Shown in pieces: positions 13,447 to 22,096 of a DNA stretch of 64,000 nt (its first letter is position 1; the number at the start of each line of letters is the position of its first letter). Both the position numbers and the translations under genes were made by a program. This DNA is from Bacillus sp. AZ43 (lineage in GTDB: Bacteria > Actinomycetota > Actinomycetes > Mycobacteriales > Geodermatophilaceae), in the NCBI GenBank assembly GCA_004570425.1, contig SPQJ01000019.1:1-64000 (forward strand). The letters are read 5' to 3'. Below the pieces are notes generated by a model. That model saw only the letters and a list, made by a program, of their open reading frames with translations. It did not search any database and was not told the DNA's origin.

Positions 13447-13775
13447 CCGCCGGGGAACACCGCGGCCAGCGAGCGCGCCCGTGCGGCGTCCTCCGGGAAC
13501 ACCAGGACGTCGGCGCGGTTCGGCGCGGGGCAGCGGACCGTGGAGCGGATCCCGGCGTCGGACAGCACCGCGCGCAGGGCGAGCGCGGACTCGCGGCGGG
13601 AGAGCGTCGCGACCAGGGTGAGCAGGCCGTCGTCGTCCCGAGGGGGAGCGGCGGTCCGGCGGCCGTAGCCGGTGCCGAAGGCCCAGCGCATGAACAGCGC
13701 GAGCAGGGCGAGGACGGCGAACGCGATCACCGGTCCCACCAGGTAGTGCAGGTCGCCGCCCACGCCGATGGGCAT
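13443..13775 (-). CDS. membrane-anchored DUF2007-like protein
   Basis: A 110-residue protein: one N-terminal hydrophobic span (about residues 11-30), a basic linker, then a small domain reading [23 protein letters not shown]...[18 protein letters not shown]. That pattern resembles the DUF2007/putative signal-transducing domain, which often ends in such a helix. The start ATG 13775 gives a normal N-in span; upstream frame continuation is Arg/Pro-rich and unlikely to be coding. Its end overlaps the murA end tail to tail by four bases. Function unknown. Confidence 0.6.
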   Translation of the reverse strand: MPIGVGGDLHYLVGPVIAFAVLALLALFMRWAFGTGYGRRTAAPPRDDDGLLTLVATLSRRESALALRAVLSDAGIRSTVRCPAPNRADVLVFPEDAARARSLAAVFPGG

Positions 13776-13898
13776 CCGGCCTCCCCTCCGGCCCTCGTGC
13801 GGGGGCCCGATCCGGGCGGAGCGAGGATCGGGGGCACGGGGGTCCTCCTGTCGAGTGTGCCACCGGTCATAGTCGGGTGAGGGTGCGGAGCTGGGGCT

Positions 13899-13925
13899 GC
13901 TACCGGCGAGTAACCGCCCTACACT
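13899..13925 (+). promoter_or_regulatory. operator-like dyad and -10 box before the mutase gene
   Basis: GCTACCGGCGAGTAAC (13899-13914) matches the dyad seen before ccr (27275) with one change in each outer half-site. It sits just upstream of TACACT (13920-13925), which ends eight bases before the mutase ATG, so a bound protein would block the promoter. Similar dyads lie at 19921, 27275 and 37630. Confidence 0.5.
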
Positions 13926-13933
13926 CCGCCGGT

Positions 13934-15952
13934 ATGCCGTTCCCTTCATCGCCGAAGGAGCGCGACCGCCCCTGGGTCATGCGCACCTACGCCGGCCACT
14001 CCTCGCCGGCCGAGTCCAACGCTCTGTACCGGCGCAACCTCGCCAAGGGCCAGACCGGCCTCTCGGTTGCCTTCGACCTGCCGACGCAGACCGGCTACGA
14101 CCCCGACGACGAGCTCGCCGTCGGTGAGGTCGGCAAGGTCGGCGTGCCGATCAGCCACATCGGCGACATGCGCGCCCTGTTCGACGGCATCCCGCTCGAC
14201 GAGATGAACACGTCGATGACGATCAACGCCACCGCGATGTGGCTGCTCGCGCTCTACCAGGCGGTCGCCGAGGAGCACGGGCACGACGTCAGCAAGCTCG
14301 CCGGGACGACGCAGAACGACATCATCAAGGAATACCTGTCGCGGGGGACCTACGTCTTCCCGCCGGCTCCCTCGATGCGGCTGATCACCGACATGGTCGC
14401 CTACACGGTGACGACCATGCCGAAGTGGAACCCGATCAACATCTGCAGCTACCACCTGCAGGAGGCGGGGGCGACGCCGGAGCAGGAGATCGCCTACGCG
14501 ATCAGCACCGCCATCGCCGTCCTCGACTCGGTCCGCGACTCCGGGCAGGTGCCGCAGGAGAAGTTCGGCGAGGTCGTCGCGCGCATCTCCTTCTTCGTCA
14601 ACGCGGGTGTCCGCTTCGTCGAGGAGATGTGCAAGATGCGCGCCTTCACCCAGCTCTGGGACGAGCTGACCGCGGAGCGGTACGGCGTCGAGGACCCCAA
14701 GCACCGCCGCTTCCGCTACGGCGTGCAGGTCAACTCGCTCGGCCTGACCGAGGCCCAGCCGGAGAACAACGTCCAGCGGATCGTGCTGGAGATGCTCGCC
14801 GTCACGCTCTCCCGCGACGCCCGCGCCCGCGCCGTGCAGCTGCCGGCCTGGAACGAGGCGCTCGGGCTGCCCCGGCCATGGGACCAGCAGTGGTCGCTGC
14901 GCCTGCAGCAGGTGCTCGCCTACGAGACCGACCTGCTCGAGTACGAGGACCTGTTCACCGGGTCCGTGGTCGTCGAGAAGAAGGTCGCCGAGATCCTCGA
15001 GGGCGCGCGGGCCGAGATCGCCCGGGTGCAGGAGATGGGCGGGGCCGTCGCGGCCGTCGAGTCCGGCTACATGAAGGGCCAGCTGGTCGCCTCGCTGGCC
15101 GAGCGGCGCCGGAAGATGGAGAGCGGCGAGGACGTCGTCGTCGGCGTCAACAAGTTCGACAGCACCGAGCCCAACCCGCTCACCGCGGACCTCGACACCG
15201 CGATCATGGTCGTCGACCCGGCCGTGGAGGCCGCCGCCCAGGAGGCGGTGAAGAAGTGGCGCGCCGAGCGCGACCAGGCAGCCGCCGACAAGGCGCTGGA
15301 GGCGTTGCGCGAGGCCGCCAGCAGCGACGTGAACCTCATGGCCGCGACCCTCGACTGCGCCCGCGCAGGCGTGACGACGGGTGAGTGGGCGGGGGTGCTC
15401 CGCGAGGTGTTCGGCGAGTACCGCGCACCGACCGGGGTCTCGGCGGCCACCGGCGGCGGCGAGGCCGACGAGACGCTGGCCGAGGTCCGCGAGCGGGTGC
15501 GGGCCACCGGTGAGGACCTCGGCGGCCGGCTGCGGTTCCTGGTCGGCAAGCCCGGCCTGGACGGGCACTCCAACGGTGCCGAGCAGATCGCCGTCCGCGC
15601 CCGGGACGCCGGCTTCGAGGTCATCTACCAGGGCATCCGGCTGACGCCGTCGCAGATCGTCTCGGCGGCCGTGGAGGAGGACGTCCACGTCGTCGGCCTG
15701 TCGGTGCTGTCCGGCTCGCACCTGCAGGTGGTGCCGGCGGTGCTCCAGGGCCTCAAGGACGCCGGCCTGGACGACGTCCCGGTGGTCGTCGGCGGGATCA
15801 TCCCGGACAGCGACGCCCGCCGGCTCCGCGAGCAGGGCGTGGCCCGGGTCTTCACGCCCAAGGACTTCGGGCTGACCGAGATCATGGGGCAGGTCGTGGA
15901 CGTGATCCGCGAGGCCAACGGTCTGGACGAGAAAGTGCCCGCCCCGGCCTGA
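13934..15952 (+). CDS. meaA: B12-dependent acyl-CoA mutase, ethylmalonyl-CoA mutase type (MeaA)
   Basis: A 672-residue single-chain mutase with an N-terminal (beta/alpha)8 substrate domain and a C-terminal B12 domain. The cobalt-ligand motif is DGHSNG with His545, and the lower-axial region LSVLSGSHL and VVVGGIIP are clear. Relative to methylmalonyl-CoA mutase, Tyr19 (Y89) and Arg137 (R207) are kept, so the substrate should carry a free carboxylate. Thr18 replaces Gln and Gly138 follows the Arg. The short N-terminus starting at RPWVMRTYAGHS is typical of Ecm/MeaA. Ccr, an epimerase and MeaB nearby support ethylmalonyl-CoA as substrate. Methylmalonyl-CoA activity cannot be excluded. Confidence 0.88.
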   Translation: MPFPSSPKERDRPWVMRTYAGHSSPAESNALYRRNLAKGQTGLSVAFDLPTQTGYDPDDELAVGEVGKVGVPISHIGDMRALFDGIPLDEMNTSMTINATAMWLLALYQAVAEEHGHDVSKLAGTTQNDIIKEYLSRGTYVFPPAPSMRLITDMVAYTVTTMPKWNPINICSYHLQEAGATPEQEIAYAISTAIAVLDSVRDSGQVPQEKFGEVVARISFFVNAGVRFVEEMCKMRAFTQLWDELTAERYGVEDPKHRRFRYGVQVNSLGLTEAQPENNVQRIVLEMLAVTLSRDARARAVQLPAWNEALGLPRPWDQQWSLRLQQVLAYETDLLEYEDLFTGSVVVEKKVAEILEGARAEIARVQEMGGAVAAVESGYMKGQLVASLAERRRKMESGEDVVVGVNKFDSTEPNPLTADLDTAIMVVDPAVEAAAQEAVKKWRAERDQAAADKALEALREAASSDVNLMAATLDCARAGVTTGEWAGVLREVFGEYRAPTGVSAATGGGEADETLAEVRERVRATGEDLGGRLRFLVGKPGLDGHSNGAEQIAVRARDAGFEVIYQGIRLTPSQIVSAAVEEDVHVVGLSVLSGSHLQVVPAVLQGLKDAGLDDVPVVVGGIIPDSDARRLREQGVARVFTPKDFGLTEIMGQVVDVIREANGLDEKVPAPA

Positions 15953-15959
15953 GGATGGG

Positions 15960-15965
15960 TAGCGT
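15960..15965 (+). promoter_or_regulatory. -10 box (TAGCGT) before the crotonase-like gene
   Basis: TAGCGT begins eight bases after the mutase stop and ends six bases before ATG 15972. It suggests the crotonase-like gene has its own leaderless transcript in addition to readthrough. Confidence 0.45.
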
Positions 15966-15971
15966 CGGCCC

Positions 15972-16742
15972 ATGGCTGACGGTGCTCCCCGGGTCGAGCG
16001 CGACGGCGACGTCGTCCGCATCACGATGGTGCGGGCGGCGCGCCGCAACGCGCTCTCCCGGGAGCACCTGACCCAGCTGCTGGCCGCCGTGACGGAGGCC
16101 GGGGAGAGCGATGCCGCCGGCATCGTGCTCGCCGGCGAGGGGCCGGTGTTCAGCGCCGGGCACGACTTCGCCGACGTCGCCGGGAAGCCGGTGACCGAGG
16201 TGCGCAGCCTGCTGCGGCTGTGCACCGACCTGATGCAGGCGATCCAGGACGTGCCCCAGGTCGTCCTCGCCCGGGTGCACGCCCTGGCCACCGCAGCAGG
16301 CTGCCAGCTCGTCGCCTCCTGCGACCTCGCGGTCGCCGCCGAGTCGGCCGGCTTCGCCGCCCCCGGCGGCAAGGGTGGCTGGTTCTGCCACACGCCGATG
16401 GTCGCGATCGCGCGCAACGTCGGGCGCAAGCGCGCCATGGAGCTCGCCCTGACCGGCGACGTCATCGACGCGCGGACGGCGCTGGACTGGGGCCTGGTCA
16501 ACCGCGTGGTGCCCGACGACCAGCTCGACGCCGCCGTCGACGAGCTCATGGCCCGCGCCACCCGTGGCTCCCGGGCGAGCAAGGCGTGGGGCAAGCAGAC
16601 GATGTACGCCCAGCTGGACCGGCCCGAGCGCGACGCCTACGCCACCGCGATCGAGGTCATGGCGTCGGCCAGCCAGCTGCCCGGCGCGGTCGAGGGGATG
16701 GCGTCGTTCCTGGAGAAGCGCCCGCCCGTCTGGCCCGACTGA
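15972..16742 (+). CDS. enoyl-CoA hydratase/isomerase family protein with altered catalytic residues (ECHDC3-like)
   Basis: A 256-residue crotonase-fold protein. The oxyanion-hole region GHDFADV and the second strand motif are recognisable, but the two glutamates of true hydratases are missing: the first position is Gln112 (AAGCQLVASCDLA) and the second, 20 residues on, is Gly132 (FAAPGGKGGWFCH). That resembles the ECHDC3 branch, whose reaction is uncertain. It follows the mutase gene by 19 bases, so an acyl-CoA role is likely, but crotonase activity should not be assumed. Confidence 0.8.
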   Translation: MADGAPRVERDGDVVRITMVRAARRNALSREHLTQLLAAVTEAGESDAAGIVLAGEGPVFSAGHDFADVAGKPVTEVRSLLRLCTDLMQAIQDVPQVVLARVHALATAAGCQLVASCDLAVAAESAGFAAPGGKGGWFCHTPMVAIARNVGRKRAMELALTGDVIDARTALDWGLVNRVVPDDQLDAAVDELMARATRGSRASKAWGKQTMYAQLDRPERDAYATAIEVMASASQLPGAVEGMASFLEKRPPVWPD

Positions 16743-16932
16743 GCCACGGACGAGTGAACCCGAGCACAGCCGGAATGGCCCCGCGCCCGTTCGGCATTGA
16801 CCCTGCCGTGCAGAACCTGTGGGGGCTCACGCGTCGGCGTGCCCTGGACTTCGGACGGATGACGACCGCCGGCTGTTGACGCCGGCCGCTCCGTCGTCCC
16901 GTCCTGATCTCCCCCCGAAAGGCCCTCTCCTC

Positions 16933-18291
16933 GTGCTCGCACGTCTCCGCCGCGTCCCGTTCGCGGCACAGGTGCTCCTCGCCCTCGTCGTGGGCGTGGC
17001 CCTCGGCCTCCTCGCCCGTGAGATGGGCACCGTCTCCGACGGCTCGCCCAACTGGCTCACCAGCACCCTCCAGACCATCGGTGGCACCTTCGTCACGCTG
17101 CTCAAGGCGCTGGTCCCGCCGCTGATCGTCACGGCGGTCATCGTCAGCATCGCCAACCTCAAGCAGGTCTCCAACGCCGCCCGCCTCGCCGGGCAGACCC
17201 TCCTGTGGTTCGCGATCACCGCGCTGATCGCCGTCGGCATCGGCATCGGCCTGGGGCTGCTCACCGAGCCGGGTCGCAACAGCTCGGTCGACGCCGCCGC
17301 CCAGACCGACCCGGGCACCACCGGCTCCTGGTGGGACTTCCTCAACGGCATCGTGCCGGGCAACATCCTCGGTCTGCAGGCGTCGGCCGGGAGTGACGGA
17401 TCGGTCGGGCTGTCGTTCAACGTCCTGCAGCTGATCGTCATCTCCGCCGCCATCGGCATCGCGGCGCTCAAGGTGGGCGAGGCGGCCGAGCCGTTCCTGG
17501 GCTTCGTCCGCTCCGCGCTGGCGATCGTCCAGAAGGTGCTGTGGTGGGTCATCCTGCTCGCGCCGCTGGGCACCGTCGGCCTGATCGGCAACGCGGTCGC
17601 CAGCTACGGCTGGGGGTCGCTCGGCTCGCTCGGCGTCTTCGCCGGCGCGGTGTACGGCGGTCTGGCCCTGGTGCTGTTCGTCGTCTACCCGGTGCTCCTG
17701 CGCCTGCACGGCCTCTCGCCGCTGCGGTGGTTCGCGGGCGCCTGGCCGGCCATCCAGCTGGCCTTCGTCTCCCGGTCGTCGATCGGCACCCTGCCGGTGA
17801 CCGAGCGGGTGACCGAGCAGAACCTCGGCGTCCCGCGGTCCTACGCCTCGTTCGCCGTGCCGCTGGGCGCGACGACCAAGATGGACGGCTGCGCCGCGAT
17901 CTACCCGGCGCTGGCCGCGATCTTCGTGGCCCAGTTCTTCGGCGTGGACCTGTCGGTCACCGACTACCTGCTGATCGCGCTCGTGTCGGTCATCGGCTCG
18001 GCCGCCACCGCCGGCGTCACCGGCGCGGTGGTCATGCTGACCCTCACGCTGTCGACCCTCGGTCTGCCGCTGGCCGGTGTGGGCCTGCTGCTGGCGATCG
18101 ACCCGATCCTGGACATGGGCCGCACCGCGGTGAACGTCGCCGGCCAGGCGCTGGTGCCGACGATCGTGGCCAAGCGCGAGGGCATCCTCGACATCGAGCG
18201 CTACCGGTCGACCTCCACGGTCGACCCGCTGGCCAGGGTCGAGGAGCGCGGCGGCGTCGACGCCGACCTGCGCGAGCCCGCCACCGTCTGA
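16933..18291 (+). CDS. DAACS-family dicarboxylate/acidic amino acid symporter
   Basis: A 452-residue membrane transporter with the two re-entrant hairpins of the GltPh/DctA fold. HP1 carries SSIGTLP, the unwound TM7 reads [10 protein letters not shown], and TM8 reads [16 protein letters not shown]. Asp394 and Arg397, which in GltPh hold the amino and side-chain carboxylate groups, are present, favouring glutamate/aspartate. The Na+-site residues differ: Lys316 replaces the TM7 Asn and Gln405 replaces the TM8 Asp. GTG 16933 follows AAAGG. In the 190 bases upstream I see no clear promoter. A 16-base hairpin ends the gene. Confidence 0.87.
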   Translation: MLARLRRVPFAAQVLLALVVGVALGLLAREMGTVSDGSPNWLTSTLQTIGGTFVTLLKALVPPLIVTAVIVSIANLKQVSNAARLAGQTLLWFAITALIAVGIGIGLGLLTEPGRNSSVDAAAQTDPGTTGSWWDFLNGIVPGNILGLQASAGSDGSVGLSFNVLQLIVISAAIGIAALKVGEAAEPFLGFVRSALAIVQKVLWWVILLAPLGTVGLIGNAVASYGWGSLGSLGVFAGAVYGGLALVLFVVYPVLLRLHGLSPLRWFAGAWPAIQLAFVSRSSIGTLPVTERVTEQNLGVPRSYASFAVPLGATTKMDGCAAIYPALAAIFVAQFFGVDLSVTDYLLIALVSVIGSAATAGVTGAVVMLTLTLSTLGLPLAGVGLLLAIDPILDMGRTAVNVAGQALVPTIVAKREGILDIERYRSTSTVDPLARVEERGGVDADLREPATV

Positions 18292-18302
18292 GCCGGAGCC
18301 GA

Positions 18303-18337
18303 ACGGCCCGGTCCCCCCCGCGGGGGGACCGGGCCGT
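18303..18337. terminator. bidirectional hairpin terminator
   Basis: A perfect 16-base stem (18303-18318 with 18322-18337) with a three-base loop lies between the convergent symporter and lipoprotein genes, so it can serve both strands. There is no U-tract. Confidence 0.85.
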
Positions 18338-18344
18338 CGTCGTC

Positions 18345-19181
18345 TCAACCGGTGAGGTCGGCGCAGCCCGTCTCGTCGGGGAGCAGCGGCCGGAGGGTGA
18401 CCGACCAGCGGGCGCCGTCACCGGTCACCCAGGGTGTCGCGGCGTTCGCCTCCCGGGCCGCGGCGAGCACCGCCCGCGCCTCCTCCCCGGTCGCCGTCAC
18501 GCAGGTGACGTCGGGCGGCCCGCCGGTCGGCTCGCCCGGCAGCGCCGGCCCCGGCCAGGCCGCCTCCGCCTGGACCAGGCCGTCGCCGGGATCGACCCAC
18601 GGGGTCGCGATCGCCGCCACCGCCGCCGGCTCGTAGGCCGTGGTGTCCTGCGCCGGTTCGGTGAGGGACGTCAGGAGTTCGCTCAGCTCACCCCGAGCCG
18701 CCTCCTGCTCCCCGGTCAGGCCGCCGGCCCCCACGCCCTCCCACAGCGCGTAGACCTCCCGGACGTACGTCCTCCCGGTGGTGACGACGGTGAAGCGGGT
18801 GGACGTCGCGTCGGCGATCGGCGGCGTCCCCAGGTCGCCGGTCCCGGCCACCCCGGCGTCCAGGGCCCGGTCGACCATGGCCTGCACGTCGGCCGTCGCG
18901 ATCTCGGCGACCTGCACGTTGGGCAGCGCGGGGCCCGGGTAGATCGCCGCCACCGGCCCCTCGGTGATCACCCGGCCGTCGGCGTAGACGCTGATCATCG
19001 GCAGCCGCGCGACCAGCGACGACGGCGTCACGAAGCCGCCCGTCTGCTCCACCCGGAGGACCAGTCCGTCGGTGGCGGCGGCCTCGGACGACGGGGGAGC
19101 GCCCGGCGGCCCACCGGTGCTGCCGCGCTCCGCGCAGCCCGCCAGCCCGAGCACCAGGAGCGCGGCGGTGGCCGCCCGCAT
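18345..19181 (-). CDS. hypothetical lipoprotein
   Basis: A 278-residue exported protein with a short signal peptide ending in the lipobox LGLAGC, so it should be anchored to the outer face of the membrane. The mature part starts with a Gly/Ser/Pro linker and has no domain I recognise; a C-terminal pair of cysteines (DVTCVTA, ETGCADL) may form a disulfide. GGAGGGG lies about ten bases before ATG 19181 but only one base before ATG 19190, so the former is preferred. It diverges from nucS. Confidence 0.75.
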   Translation of the reverse strand: MRAATAALLVLGLAGCAERGSTGGPPGAPPSSEAAATDGLVLRVEQTGGFVTPSSLVARLPMISVYADGRVITEGPVAAIYPGPALPNVQVAEIATADVQAMVDRALDAGVAGTGDLGTPPIADATSTRFTVVTTGRTYVREVYALWEGVGAGGLTGEQEAARGELSELLTSLTEPAQDTTAYEPAAVAAIATPWVDPGDGLVQAEAAWPGPALPGEPTGGPPDVTCVTATGEEARAVLAAAREANAATPWVTGDGARWSVTLRPLLPDETGCADLTG

Positions 19182-19233
19182 GATCGTCATGCCCCTCCGA
19201 CGACGGGAGCGCGAGCGGGGTTCCCGCGCCCGG

Positions 19234-19239
19234 TAGCGT
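19234..19239 (+). promoter_or_regulatory. -10 box (TAGCGT) before nucS
   Basis: TAGCGT ends eight bases before the nucS GTG, consistent with a leaderless or near-leaderless message. The 66-base gap must also hold the divergent lipoprotein promoter. Confidence 0.4.
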
Positions 19240-19247
19240 CGGCCCCC

Positions 19248-19919
19248 GTGCGTCTGGTCATCGCCCGCTGCTCCGTCGATTACATCGGGCGGCTCACCGC
19301 CCACCTGCCGATGGCGACCCGGCTCCTGCTGGTCAAGGCCGACGGCTCGGTGTCGGTGCACGCCGACGACCGGGCCTACAAGCCGCTGAACTGGATGAGC
19401 CCGCCGTGCACGCTCAAGGAGGAGCTGACCGACGGCTCGGGCACCTGGACGGTGACCAACAAGGCCGGCGAGCAGCTCATCATCACCATCGAGTCGGTCG
19501 ACCACGACCACGCCCAGGAGCTCGGCGTCGACCCCGGCCTGCAGAAGGACGGCGTGGAGGCCGAGCTGCAGCGGCTGCTCGCGCTGCACGTGGAGACGTT
19601 CGGCGAGGGCTGGTCGCTCGTCCGCCGCGAGTACCCGACCGCCATCGGGCCGGTCGACCTGCTCTGCCGCGACGCCTCGGGCGCCGTCGTCGCCGTGGAG
19701 ATCAAGCGGCGGGGCGAGATCGACGGCGTCGAGCAGCTGACCCGCTACCTGGAGCTGCTCAACCGCGATCCGCTGCTGGCCCCCGTCAAGGGCGTGTTCG
19801 CCGCGCAGGAGATCAAGCCGCAGGCGCGGGTTCTCGCCCAGGACCGCGGCATCGACTGCGTCACCGTCGACTACGCCGTCCTCAAGGGCACGGACGACCC
19901 GACCCAGCGCCTGTTCTGA
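19248..19919 (+). CDS. nucS: mismatch-specific endonuclease NucS/EndoMS
   Basis: NucS (223 residues) cuts both strands at mismatches and supports non-canonical mismatch repair in actinobacteria that lack MutS/MutL. The N-terminal DNA-binding domain starts [16 protein letters not shown], and the RecB-like nuclease domain has Asp137 (GPVDLL), Glu151 and Lys153 (VEIKRRG), with the same spacing as the catalytic D-E-K of Pyrococcus NucS. Many such proteins contact the sliding clamp through their C-terminus, and the last residues DDPTQRLF fit that. It occupies the position of Rv1321. Confidence 0.95.
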   Translation: MRLVIARCSVDYIGRLTAHLPMATRLLLVKADGSVSVHADDRAYKPLNWMSPPCTLKEELTDGSGTWTVTNKAGEQLIITIESVDHDHAQELGVDPGLQKDGVEAELQRLLALHVETFGEGWSLVRREYPTAIGPVDLLCRDASGAVVAVEIKRRGEIDGVEQLTRYLELLNRDPLLAPVKGVFAAQEIKPQARVLAQDRGIDCVTVDYAVLKGTDDPTQRLF

Positions 19920-19920
19920 A

Positions 19921-19936
19921 GTTACCTACGGGTAGC
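19921..19936. promoter_or_regulatory. operator-like dyad before 3-hydroxybutyryl-CoA dehydrogenase
   Basis: GTTACCTACGGGTAGC begins two bases after the nucS stop and about 70 bases before the dehydrogenase GTG. Left half GTTACC and right half GGTAGC differ from a perfect dyad by one base. A separate 8-base inverted repeat with a 3-base loop (19957-19975, CGGGTGAG/CTCACCCG) lies in the leader and may be a second site or an RNA hairpin. Confidence 0.5.
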
Positions 19937-20005
19937 CCCCGAGCGGCGCCGATGGCCGGGTGAGAGACTCACCCGCGATCACCGTCGGTGGGAGGAGATG
20001 GCAGC

Positions 20006-21787
20006 GTGGCCAGGGAACTGAACGAGGTCGGCGTCGTGGGGCTGGGCACCATGGGTGCCGGCATCGCGGAGGTGCTCGCGCGGGCGGGCCTGTCGGTCAC
20101 CGCCGTCGAGGTGACCGAGGAGGCGCTGGCGCGCGGCCGTGGCCACGTCGAGCAGTCCACCGACCGCGCCGTGAGCCGCGGCAAGCTGGACCCCGCCGAC
20201 CGGGACGCGATCTTCGAGCGGATCCGGTTCAGCACGTCGCTGGAGGACCTCGCGAACGCCGAGCTGGTCATCGAGGCCGTGCCGGAGCGCATGGAGCTCA
20301 AGGCCGAGGTCTTCGCCCAGCTGGACAAGATCTGCGCGCCGGACACCATCCTGGCGACCAACACCTCGAGCCTGTCGGTCACCGAGCTCTCGGTGGTCAC
20401 CGGCCGGCCGAGCAAGGTCATCGGCATGCACTTCTTCAACCCCGCGCCGGTCATGAAGCTGGTCGAGGTGGTGCAGACCGTCGTCACCGAGCCCTCCGTG
20501 GTGGAGGACGTCGAGGCGCTGGCCGAGCGGCTGGGCAAGGTCGACGTCACCATCGGCGACCGCGCGGGCTTCATCGCCAACGCGCTGCTGTTCGGCTACC
20601 TCAACCACGCGGTCTCGATGTTCGAGAACCGCTACGCCTCGCGCGAGGACATCGACGCGGCCATGCGGCTGGGCTGCGGCCTGCCGATGGGCCCGCTCGC
20701 GCTCATGGACCTCATCGGCATCGACACCGCCTACGAGATCCTCGACACGATGTACAAGCAGTCGCGCAACCGGCTGCACGCCCCCAGCCCGATCATCAAG
20801 CAGATGATGACCGCCGGGCTGCTGGGCCGGAAGTCCGGCCGCGGCTTCTACACGTACGCCGAGCCCGGCTCGGCGGAGGTCGTCGCGGACGCGCAGACCC
20901 CGACCCCGGGCGGCGCGGCCGAGGGGGCCCGCGAGGTGCGGACCGTCGGCGTCGTCGGCTCGGGCACGATGGCCACCGGCATCATCGAGGTCGTCGCCAA
21001 GGGCGGCTACGACGTCGTCTTCGTCGCCCGCGCGGCCGAGAAGGTCGAGGCGGTGCACAAGGCGCTCGCCAAGTCGCTGGAGAAGCAGGTCCAGCGCGGC
21101 CGGCTCGAGGAGGCGGCGCGCGACGAGATCCTCGGCCGGATCACCGGCACGACGTCGCTGGACGACCTCGCCGACCGCGACCTGGTCATCGAGGCCGTCG
21201 TCGAGTCGCTGCCGGTCAAGGAGGCGCTGTTCGCCAACCTCGGCGAGATCGCCAAGCCCGGCGCGGTGCTGGCCACGACCACCTCCAGCCTCCCGGTGAT
21301 CGAGTGCGCCAAGGCCAGCGGCCGTCCGGCCGACGTGGTGGGCATGCACTTCTTCAACCCGGCCCAGGTCATGAAGCTCGTCGAGGTCGTCTCCACGATC
21401 TCCACGGCGCCCGACGTGGCCGCCACCATCCACGCCGTCTCGGCGCAGCTGAAGAAGCACCCCGTCTCCTGCACCGACCGCGCCGGCTTCATCGTCAACG
21501 CGCTGCTCTTCCCGTACCTGAACGACGCGGTGAAGATGCTCGAGGCGCACTACGCGACCGCCGACGACATCGACGCCGCGATGAAGGTCGGCTGCGGCTA
21601 CCCGATGGGGCCCTTCGAGCTGCTGGACGTCGTCGGGCTCGACGTCTCCCTCGCCATCGAGCGGGAGCTCTACACCGAGTTCCGCGAGCCGGGCTTCGCG
21701 CCCGCCCCGCTGCTCGAGCACCTGGTCACCGCCGGCTACCTCGGCCGCAAGACCGGCCGGGGCTTCCGGGACTACGCCACCCGCTGA
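20006..21787 (+). CDS. tandem (duplicated) 3-hydroxybutyryl-CoA dehydrogenase
   Basis: A 593-residue protein made of two complete dehydrogenase units of about 290 residues. Each has a Rossmann nucleotide motif (GLGTMGAG in the first, GSGTMATG in the second), a substrate serine region (NTSSLSV; TTSSLPV), the catalytic HFFNP motif and a C-terminal domain starting near DRAGF. It should reduce acetoacetyl-CoA to 3-hydroxybutyryl-CoA, or the reverse. Since the second unit lacks one Rossmann glycine, the halves may differ in cofactor affinity. GTG 20006 is ten bases after GGAGG. The dyad at 19921 links it to ccr and the mutase. Confidence 0.88.
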   Translation: MARELNEVGVVGLGTMGAGIAEVLARAGLSVTAVEVTEEALARGRGHVEQSTDRAVSRGKLDPADRDAIFERIRFSTSLEDLANAELVIEAVPERMELKAEVFAQLDKICAPDTILATNTSSLSVTELSVVTGRPSKVIGMHFFNPAPVMKLVEVVQTVVTEPSVVEDVEALAERLGKVDVTIGDRAGFIANALLFGYLNHAVSMFENRYASREDIDAAMRLGCGLPMGPLALMDLIGIDTAYEILDTMYKQSRNRLHAPSPIIKQMMTAGLLGRKSGRGFYTYAEPGSAEVVADAQTPTPGGAAEGAREVRTVGVVGSGTMATGIIEVVAKGGYDVVFVARAAEKVEAVHKALAKSLEKQVQRGRLEEAARDEILGRITGTTSLDDLADRDLVIEAVVESLPVKEALFANLGEIAKPGAVLATTTSSLPVIECAKASGRPADVVGMHFFNPAQVMKLVEVVSTISTAPDVAATIHAVSAQLKKHPVSCTDRAGFIVNALLFPYLNDAVKMLEAHYATADDIDAAMKVGCGYPMGPFELLDVVGLDVSLAIERELYTEFREPGFAPAPLLEHLVTAGYLGRKTGRGFRDYATR

Positions 21788-21808
21788 CGGGTGCCCCGTC
21801 GCCGTCCT

Positions 21809-21846
21809 CGGCCCGGTTCACGACCGTCCGGTCGTGAACCGGGCCG
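21809..21846. terminator. perfect 18-base hairpin after the dehydrogenase
   Basis: A 38-base palindrome (arms 21809-21826 and 21829-21846, two central bases) begins 22 bases after the dehydrogenase stop. It should fold into a very stable hairpin and end the transcript. It lies inside the longest open frame of the next gene, which argues for a later start there. Confidence 0.8.
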
Positions 21847-21886
21847 ACGCGTCGAGAACGTCGAGGAGTCCGGCGACGGCGACTGG

Positions 21887-22096
21887 GTGGTCCGCCCCCT
21901 CACCGGGTCGTCGACCGGCAAGACCTACCGCTGCCCGGGCTGCGACCAGGAGATCCGCCCGGGGACCCCGCACCTCGTGACGTGGCCGGCGTACGCCCGG
22001 GACTCCGACCTCGACCCGTGGGACACCGAGTCGGCCGCCGACCTGCGCCGGCACTGGCACGCCACCTGCTGGCGGGCCCGCGCCCGCCGCCGCTAG
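21887..22096 (+). CDS. small zinc-ribbon-like conserved protein
   Basis: A short protein (69 residues from GTG 21887) with CPGCDQEIRPGTPH, a Trp/Tyr-rich middle and a C-terminal RRHWHATCWR. The CxxC pair plus the distant His/Cys could bind one zinc. The frame is open from GTG 21791, but that start would put the strong hairpin at 21809-21846 inside the gene, so I prefer the internal GTG. Neither start has a good ribosome site. It overlaps the end of the BenE gene by four bases, tail to tail. Function unknown. Confidence 0.55.
   Translation: MVRPLTGSSTGKTYRCPGCDQEIRPGTPHLVTWPAYARDSDLDPWDTESAADLRRHWHATCWRARARRR

Noticed and set aside
10618-13863. A 1081-codon open frame on the minus strand opposite atpC, DUF2550 and murA
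   Set aside because: Codon composition follows the third-position GC bias of the plus-strand genes; it contains the true adenosyltransferase only in a different frame, and the product is low-complexity Arg/Gly/Pro.
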